Both the position numbers and the translations under genes were made by a program. DNA of 64,000 nucleotides, from the NCBI RefSeq assembly GCF_019320115.1, contig NC_089587.1, positions 80,769,957 through 80,833,956 on the forward strand, given 5' to 3'. The notes under the pieces are model-generated. The model did not search any database and had not been told where the DNA came from. It saw nothing but the letters and a program-made list of their open reading frames with translations. This stretch comes from Miscanthus floridulus (lineage: Eukaryota > Streptophyta > Magnoliopsida > Poales > Poaceae). The first letter of the stretch is position 1. Every line of letters begins with the position of its first letter. Positions 57,301-64,000 of the stretch are shown one piece after another.

Positions 57301-58330
57301 TGTCATCATAATTGTCCCTGCACACCGTCACAGACACCATACTAGTGAAATAGCCTAGCTCAATGCAACAAGTAAAGAGCATTCAACCTACATTGAGGAT
57401 GTTATCTTTGGATAAAGGAGTTTGTTGCGGAATTGAGAAATTCACGTCTCAAGTATGAGCAATCCTATTTCTAAAAACAAGACAAATGAAAAGTCTCAAT
57501 GCGACCTTTCTTTTTAAAATGACATTATGATACATGTATAATGTCTCCATTCTTAAAGCAGCAGCCAGATATTTTGTAGGCTACAAAGAAGAATGACTAT
57601 CTAAATGTGCATTACAAAATGATATGGAGCAACTCTTCAGTATAAAACACTAAAACAGTAACAGAATGCGTCATATATGTCTGAATTAGATTTTGTTCAC
57701 TCGTCAAAATTGTTGTTTAAGAACTAGATTCCTATTAATCATACTTCCTGTAATAGATTGTTTTGACTATCCTGTTAGCAATATTAAGGTATCATTGAAG
57801 TGAACAGTCGTTCAATAGCAAAGTGCTACGTCTAGCCACCAAATAAAACCTATTTAAACCAGAAAACCCGGCAGTTAGCACTGCCAAAACTTTTTGGGCA
57901 TTGGTGTCGAGCAATAAGTCCCTAATCTGATTGAATCAAGGATTCTACACTACAGGCAGAGTAGCTCACAGCAGCATCTGTTAGCTGAGCCATTGAATCG
58001 AAGATTGTACACTACAGGCAGAGTAGCTCGCAGCAACATCTGTAAGCTAAGCAAAGTATAGATACCACAAGCTGAGAAATGGCAAAAACACCTATACCTG
58101 GAACTTCTCCGCGGCCTGCGGATCATTCGGGTTCTTATCGGGGTGGACCAGCCTCGCCTGCACAGACACAACAAGCAGCAGCGACAGGAATCAGATCAAA
58201 CGCCCGCGGCAGAGCAAGCGGGAGCGAGGAGCCGGCCGCTTACCTTGACGTAGTACGCCTTCTTGATCTCGGACTCGGTGGCGGACGGGTCCACGCCCAG
58301 CACGTCGTAGTAGCGCGTATCCTTCACCAT
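54362..58330 (-). CDS. DnaJ-X domain (J-protein) co-chaperone
   Basis: Ten minus-strand exons: 58330-58244, 58157-58098, 56994-56912, 56498-56339, 56168-56039, 55472-55314, 55155-54977, 54881-54801, 54721-54584 and 54457-54362. They total 1173 bases, 390 residues plus stop, with consistent phases. The J domain (residues 5-70) begins [14 protein letters not shown], carries the HPD motif at 34-36 and ends QRQAYDSHG. It stimulates the ATPase of Hsp70. There is no Gly/Phe-rich or zinc-finger region; instead a DnaJ-X domain (about 131-330) follows, with [28 protein letters not shown] and ESLW-type [15 protein letters not shown]. Order and length agree with Arabidopsis DnaJ10 (At1g76700), so the protein is probably cytosolic or membrane-associated. 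The C-terminus is Ser/Pro-rich. Intron 2 is about 1.1 kb. Confidence 0.92.
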
Positions 58331-58986
58331 TTTGGCTCTCTCTGCTCAAGCGTCGATCTCCCCTCCGACTCCCACCGGATCAGTCTCCAGGTGGGAGCGG
58401 ATCCGTCCGGGTATCCGGTTGGTGGAGAGGTGACCGGGTGCACCGGGTGGTGGGAGCTGGCGGCGGTGGCTGTGGCGGCGGCGGTGGGGGCGCCGGGGTC
58501 GGGGGAGAAGCCGGCTTTTGAGGTCCGGCCACGCACACAGCGCGTCGACTATGACTTTTTCTAAGAGTCTCTTTACTCAACAATCATGCGTTTTATGCGG
58601 TCTAACCCATGAATTTTTTTCATCGTACAATTAAGATTCAACAGTCTACATCCTTCTTTTACATCTGATCTTCTTTTATCTTCGTACAATCATAAATCAT
58701 AAAACCATAAATTACGTATTATAAGAAATAAATTTTTCTACGAAAAGACAGAAGAGGAGGAAAAATCCTAACACGCGCAATTCTAATAGGCTGGAGCAGC
58801 CAGACAGGTTGAGGTGGTGCGCCAGCTTTCCATGTGCAGCATATGAACGGGGCTGGTGGAGTACTGACGACCATCCGGACAAATCCAGGTGCCGCAATTT
58901 TATTGATCACCGACGCATCTGGCAGTACTAGAAGGACGTGGGCAGACCTTTCAGCCTCGAGCAGCATGACAGGTCACAAGAAACAG
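58331..58986. other. DnaJ promoter and intergenic DNA
   Basis: GC-rich 5' UTR and promoter of the minus-strand DnaJ gene up to about 58550, then AT-rich DNA. The open frames here are by-products of GC content. Confidence 0.5.
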
Positions 58987-59457
58987 GGCCTCGTTTAGAT
59001 TGTAAATTTTTACAATTTGGACACTGTAGCATGTTTCGTTTGTATTTGATAAACTTTGTCCGATCATGGACTAACTAGGCTCAAAAGATTCGTCTCGTGA
59101 TTTACAACCAAACTGTGCAATTAGTTATTTTTTTACCTACATTTAATGCTCCATGCATGTGTCCAAAAATTGATGTGGTGGAGAGAGAGTGAAAAAACTT
59201 GGAATTTGGAGGTGATCTAAGGAACCGTTTGGCCAGGCTACTGCCGGCTCCTGCCCCGGCACTGTAGCAGGGTGTCGGCCGCTGGGCGACCAACAGGAGG
59301 CTGCCGGAGCCGGAGCCAGCGGAGCTCGAATTTCTAGCTCCGGCTGCTGTGAGAAAAAAAGGCTTTGATGAACAGTGAAATACGTATATATAAACAGTGA
59401 TTTCAGCGCAGGAGCCGGAGCCGCCCGCAGCCAGCCAAACGGGTCCTAAACAAGGCC
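58987..59457. mobile_element. Tourist-like MITE interrupted by another MITE
   Basis: The left end GGCCTCGTTTAGATTG (58987) pairs with the right end CTAAACAAGGCC (ending 59457), and CAG stands at both outer borders (58984-58986 and 59458-59460). The element would be about 245 bases without the inserted MITE at 59221-59446. Internal arms with CATTTAATGCTCCATGCATG are typical of this family. Confidence 0.75.
59221..59446. mobile_element. Nested Tourist-like MITE, 226 bp
   Basis: TIRs GGAACCGTTTGGC (59221) and GCCAAACGGGTCC (ending 59446), flanked by TAA on both sides (59218-59220 and 59447-59449). It is GC-rich with a central inverted GCCGGAGCCGGAGCC block. It has split the surrounding MITE near that element's right end. 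Confidence 0.85.
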
Positions 59458-59672
59458 CAGGACGGCGTGATGGAGCCGGTCACAAGAAACAGGATGGCGT
59501 GATGGAGCAGCATGACAGGGGCGAGCTCACCGGAGCCAGTCATCACATGTGAAAAAAGATAGAGAAAATCCAGGTGTTTTTTCCTTTAAAACGCACGTAT
59601 GTTCTATAGCATTTTTGTTTTCTAAAGTTTACAGACAGAATTTTGTCAATTGCCACGCCCACGGGTACAGGC

Positions 59673-59777
59673 CATTGCTTATAAACCTTACTTTTCAGCA
59701 ATAAATAGTATTTTTCTCTAACAATAAATCAGCCAACAGTATTTTTAATCATGGCTTATCAGCCAAGCGAACAGACC
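59673..59777. mobile_element. Degraded MITE fragment
   Basis: Words such as CAGCCAACAGTATTTTT and TCAGCCAAGCGAACAGACC resemble the right end of the MITE at 60778-60918. The left TIR is not clear, so this is a degraded or partial copy of a related family. Confidence 0.5.
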
Positions 59778-60777
59778 ACAAGCTGCCAAGTTGGACTGGG
59801 CCCCACCCGTGGACTGTAGTCCAACGACGAAATCCATATGCCCCCCCACCCTCCATTTGCATTTTGCTAAATCCAAATAGTCCTAAATTACAGCTCAAAA
59901 GAAACTATAATTCAGGCCTACAGCTCAAAAGGAACAATTCGAGGTTAGGTATTTTAGCATATTAATAGGACACAACATGTCAACATTACACATAGGAATT
60001 AGTACTTAATAACGCAATAACAAAGCCTGATCGAGTGACTTCTCAAAACTAAAACTAGCATTTTGTAGGTGGGATAGGGCTTTAGACTTTGGATTAACAG
60101 AAATCCCACAATATTCCAAACCTACAAAAAAATGGTTCTAAACCCGCCATTTTGATTCTGGTTTTATGGCGATGGTAATTTTATTGAAAATTCTACGTTT
60201 AAGGATTGACCCGTCTCATCTTTTATTAGTATATGTGCACATTAGTTTAGTGTTGATTATTGCCAGTGATGATTACTTGAGAGAGGGGATAGATAGACCT
60301 AGTAAGATTTATAATTAATATCACAAACAAGTTACAGCAAGTCGATACGATGTCTTATCTTATAAAAGTTACAACAGGCTTAACCAACTAAGAGGAGCAC
60401 CAAAGAAAGAAACTGCAGCAACCCAATTTACATCCTCTACTACTTACGCCAAATTTTTATCTGATATTTACTTTATTTAAACAAATAAGTTAATGTTGTC
60501 TATTTTAGTGGGAAAACGATTGAGTTACAAGGTTATAGGCTAAGGCCACCCTCAATAAGGCCCCCGGCGTTGCTAGGTGAGCTGAATGAGAGAAATAAAA
60601 AAATATTTTACTCTTTTTTTATCGTCTAGTTTCACATGTTCCTCTTTCAAATTCTCAAAAGACGTGTAAAATGTTTGACGATTTGTTCATCACTAGCGAA
60701 CGGTTTCTCTCGTTGCTCTGTCATCCACGTGGACAAGGGATGTCTGGTGACGTGGCCTACCATTGCGGACACCTTTA
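59778..60777. other. AT-rich intergenic DNA
   Basis: No gene, tRNA or clear repeat could be supported in this stretch. A C-run (CCCCCCCACCC) lies near 59842. Confidence 0.5.
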
Positions 60778-60918
60778 GGCTGTGTTCAGCTGGTTGGTAG
60801 GCGGCTGGCTGGCTGGCCAGCCACCTCACGAAATCATTATTCACATCTTGCCAGAACAGTATTTTCCTCTCACAACAATCAGCCGGAACAGTATTTTTCA
60901 GTCCTGCCGAACAGACCC
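60778..60918. mobile_element. Tourist-like MITE, 141 bp
   Basis: Ends GGCTGTGTTCAGC (60778) and GCCGAACAGACCC (ending 60918), with TTA on both sides (60775-60777 and 60919-60921). The interior contains repeated GAACAGTATTTT words. Confidence 0.8.
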
Positions 60919-60929
60919 TTAATGTCTTA

Positions 60930-61046
60930 AACATATACCTATCTATTTCTATCTCTATCTTTATATGTATCTATATCTATATTTATATCTGTATCTGTAT
61001 CTCTCCACTCTAGTTTATATTTGTATGTGTATCTCTATCTCTACCG
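60930..61046 (+). repeat. TCTATATC-type microsatellite
   Basis: Degenerate runs of TATCTATATC/TCTGTATC/TCTATCTC cover about 115 bases. This is a simple pyrimidine-rich repeat with no other signal. Confidence 0.75.
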
Positions 61047-61287
61047 AGTACTCCTTCCACTCTAGTTTATAAGACATTTTATTATACTGGTCAAGAGTCA
61101 AACTTTATAATCTTTGCTCAATCATTTTGCTAACAGCTCTTAACTATTATATACAAACTTGATAATATTATATCTATAGTAAAATTACTATCAAATAGTC
61201 ATAATTTTATAACCATAAAAATATAATATAATATAGTTGCATGGTCGACGTGTAATTTAGAAGATTGTGCCACCAAAGAGAGTACTA
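61047..61287. mobile_element. Stowaway-like MITE, degraded
   Basis: It starts GTACTCCTTCCACT and ends AGAGAGTAC. The interior is AT-rich with GTTTATAAGACATTTT and GTCAAACTTTATAA, the usual words of Stowaway MITEs (TACTCCCTCCGT ends). The TIR is imperfect. Confidence 0.55.
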
Positions 61288-61645
61288 GAGAGCAAATAGT
61301 CTCTTCCAACCCGTTTTTTTATTCTCAAAATGCTCTTGTGTGTTCCATGTCACGTATATGGTCCAGACTCACAACCCAACAGCTCGTGTCCAACGATGGT
61401 ACGAAATCTAACTTCAAGACATATTAGATCATGTTAGTAGTCCATGGGCACGTTTGATAATATAATACTAAAAAGCGAAGTGATTTTTCCATCTGCCTTT
61501 CTTTTATAAAAAATGCGCTTGTATTCCATGTTGATCCGGAATCACGACCGTTCTCATGAGTTAGAACAAATCACATTTAAGAATGGTATAAAATCTAATT
61601 TCAAAACTTATTGAATTGCATTGCAACACATGATATTTTTACTAA

Positions 61646-61922
61646 GGCCTCCTTTGGAACGCAGGATTAAAAAATGATGGGGCAGGAAAAACGCAGAAAT
61701 GGGATATGAATGTATATGCAAATCAGAGGAATGAAAAATGTAGGAAGTTTGTAGGAATAGGTGTTTGGATGACCTGCAGGAGAAATACACAAACACAAAG
61801 GAAAGTTTCCTCTATTTTTCCTACATGCAATTCGTGTGAACCTAACAGCACTATAGTGATTCAATCTCTAGGAATGTGAATCCTACATTTTCCTTTATTT
61901 TTTCTGCAATTCAAAGAGGGCC
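61646..61922. mobile_element. Tourist-like MITE, 277 bp
   Basis: Ends GGCCTCCTTTGGAACGCAG (61646) and CTGCAATTCAAAGAGGGCC (ending 61922) are inverted repeats with a few mismatches, flanked by TAA on both sides (61643-61645 and 61923-61925). The interior is an imperfect hairpin with GGAATAGG and CCTATTTTTCC-like arms. It lies 300 bases upstream of the chitinase-like gene. Confidence 0.8.
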
Positions 61923-62228
61923 TAAACGATCATTGTAGAAGCACTTTACTAAACGATAATTGTGGAAGCACTTCAAAATTTCGAAAAACATAGGGCACAA
62001 AATGACGAGAATACCCCTGGCTGTGAGCAGCTAGTCATTAACAGGGTGACGGAGTGACAGCTCACCGTCTCCCTCCGCGTCGACGACGGTCGCTACCGTT
62101 TCCAGCCTCCTTTCGTCCTCCACTACCGTCTTTTTTCTCGCTCCCCGATTCCATCGAATCCTCGGCTCGCCGCGCCAGACAGTGTTGAGTTGGTTCGTCT
62201 GTGAGGAGAGAGACCACCCAAGACAGCG

Positions 62229-63831
62229 ATGGTGGGGACGCGAGGGGCGGCATTGCTGCTGCTTCTGCTGGCCACTTCGGCGGTGGCGGGCGGCGAGAAG
62301 GTCTGCGACAAGGGGTGGGAGTGCAGCGGCAGCCGGTTCTGCTGCAACGAGACCATCGGCGACTTCTTCAAGGCGTACCAGTTCGAGGAGCTCTTCCCCA
62401 AGCGCGACTCCGATATCGCCCACGCCGCTGGCTTCTGGGATTACAAGGCCTTCATCACCGCCGCCGCGCTCTTTGAGCCCCGCGGGTTTGGCACCACCGG
62501 AGGCAAGGAGATGGGCATGAGGGAGGTCGCCGCCTTCCTCGGCCACGTCGGCGCCAAGACATCCTGTACTCTACGCTCTCTTCTCTTTGCTAACCACTCT
62601 ATAATTGAGCAATCGGATGCCCTGGGATCGACTGATAGATTCAGATGATTTGGTTTTTGAACTGATCGCTTGATGCAGGCGTGCTCACTAGTAGAATTCG
62701 CGCTCTAGGCATTTAGGCATGTTCTTGTATGCTGAGATCTGTAGCTAGATTTTTGTAGATGAGTATAGGATTCGAGGAAAAGATGATTTGCCTGATATTG
62801 AATTGAGGATCTCAATTATCTGGCCTTCTCCAAAGAATTTCACAGAATACCTTGAGCACTAGGATCACAAACACAGACAATGGAAACACGTGTTGTTTGT
62901 TTCATTTCAGTAATATCTAACTGTCGAATGCAATGGCATACCCTGTGATAGTTCTTACAGTATCTGGGTTTTAGATCTGCCATCCAGTTTTTAATCCAGG
63001 AAAACAAACTGTAATAGATTTTAGTTTGATCTAGTTGTGACTTATGAGGCTAGCCAGGTTGGATTTACACACTGTAGTTCTGTTTGATTGATTGGAAACG
63101 TTGTGTAGATTAATCTGAATTTCGTCTGATATTATTATTATAATACACTAAATACTGGAATGATGTGTTCGGTTAGGTGGATACAAGGAAGCGCCTGATG
63201 GTGAAACAGCTTGGGGGCTTTGCTACAACCACGAATTGAGCCCAAGCCAGAGCTATTGTGATGATAGAAACGAATTATACCCTTGTGTTGAAGGAGTTGA
63301 GTACTATGGCCGAGGTGCTCTTCCTGTTTACTGGTGAGGGTGATATGCCCTGTCTTCACTTCTGTTGGTTATGAGTTGAGCAAGTTAAGTGATTGACGAT
63401 TAGCTATGCTGTTGATGTTTCCCAGGAACTACAACTACGGTTTTGTTGGGAAGGGTATCAAGCAGGATTTGTTGAACCACCCAGAGCTACTGGAACAGAA
63501 TGTCACACTTGCATTTGAAGCAGCCATTTGGAGGTGGATGACTCCAATGAAGAGGAAGCAGCCATCTGCTCATGATGTGTTTGTTGGTAACTGGAAACCC
63601 ACCAAGAAGGACACATTATCCAAGAGGTATCCTGGCTTTGGTGCTACCATGAACATCCTGTATGGTGATGCCATCTGTGGTAAAGGATCCACCGATAAGA
63701 TGAACTTCATTATATCCCATTACCAACATTATCTCGGCTTGATGGGAGTTGGCCGCGAGCACTCTGGAGATAACTTGGATTGTGGTGACCAGGTGGCTTT
63801 CAATCCATCATCAGAGAGTTCTGACTTCTAA
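62229..63831 (+). CDS. GH19 chitinase-like protein (CTL1/POM1-like)
   Basis: Exons 62229-62565, 63177-63333 and 63426-63831 total 900 bases, 299 residues plus stop. A signal peptide (residues 1 to about 20, ALLLLLLATSAVAGG) leads to secretion. There is no hevein chitin-binding domain. The GH19 domain follows: FFKAYQFEELFPKRD, FITAAALFEPRGFGTTG, YYGRGALPVYWNYNYG and MNILYGDAICG. At the place of the catalytic HET motif the protein has A109-K110-T111, so the first catalytic Glu is Lys; the second acid is kept (NHE, Glu132, 22 residues on, as in active enzymes). This pattern, and the sequence overall, fit the CTL1/POM1 (rice BC15-type) group, which acts in cellulose deposition and root and stem cell walls and does not hydrolyse chitin. 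Orthology is an inference. Confidence 0.9.
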
Positions 63832-64000
63832 GAAATATGTTTAAAAAATCCTTGAATGCTTGGCTTCCCCAGGCTATAGAGACCATATCTGTGAAACAAT
63901 GCAATGTACTATTGAAGCAGAGAATTAAAATCCAGTTATGTGTCAAATGCACTGTAAATTATGCTGTCTCCGTTGTTGCTTATTCTTTTCAGATGTCATG
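63832..64000 (+). other. 3' UTR of the chitinase-like gene
   Basis: AT-rich sequence directly after the stop, with AATTAAAA-type poly-A signals near 63925. The window ends here. Confidence 0.5.

Noticed and set aside
56995..58097. Hidden gene in the 1.1 kb intron 2 of the DnaJ gene
   Set aside because: The sequence is AT-rich without an exon-like frame, and no MITE ends were found. A local repeat (ACTACAGGCAGAGTAGCTC near 57950 and 58012) is the only structure.
1..64000. CRISPR array, operon, phage or bacterial features
   Set aside because: Intron-rich eukaryotic genes and plant transposons fill the window. Direct repeats present are LTRs, MITEs and tandem repeats without regular spacers.

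Overview
This window is nuclear DNA of a grass, most likely a panicoid grass of the sorghum/sugarcane/Miscanthus/maize group. The grounds are intron-rich plant genes with GC-rich first exons, a Ty3/gypsy element of the Tat lineage, many Tourist- and Stowaway-like MITEs, and a tRNA-derived SINE resembling the grass Au family. The species call is an inference from style of sequence and was not tested by a search.

Layout. 1-1181: two LTR fragments. 1182-5720: decayed transposon genes (a plant-mobile-domain relic and two GRF-zinc-finger-like relics facing each other), with tandem repeats. 6890-7567: 3' end of a LINE. 8661-9198: two MITEs. 10544-14166 (+): DUF547 protein gene with 11 coding exons. 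14587-15591 (-): mTERF protein gene, tail to tail with the former. 16295-45394: one MITE split by a 28.7 kb insertion, a Tat-type Ty3/gypsy element in minus orientation whose 3' region was itself invaded by a 12 kb non-autonomous LTR element with LTRs of about 3.8 and 4.7 kb. The right end of the gypsy element is rearranged: a truncated LTR, a second copy of the flanking MITE sequence, then a complete LTR. 45398-47059: another MITE split by a solo LTR.

47336-58330: three minus-strand genes in tandem: a CCR/DFR-type reductase (5 exons), a UVR-motif coiled-coil protein (3 exons, with a SINE in intron 1) and a DnaJ-X (J-domain) protein (10 exons). 58331-62228: intergenic spacer full of MITEs, including one MITE nested in another. 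62229-63831 (+): GH19 chitinase-like gene (3 exons) that lacks the first catalytic glutamate.

The host genes are ordinary single-copy plant genes and do not form a pathway cluster. The splice models given here all keep an open frame from start to stop, which I checked by adding exon lengths. I did not find a convincing new biological system. The most unusual material is the layered history of insertions and the aberrant LTR junction at 43.6-45.2 kb.
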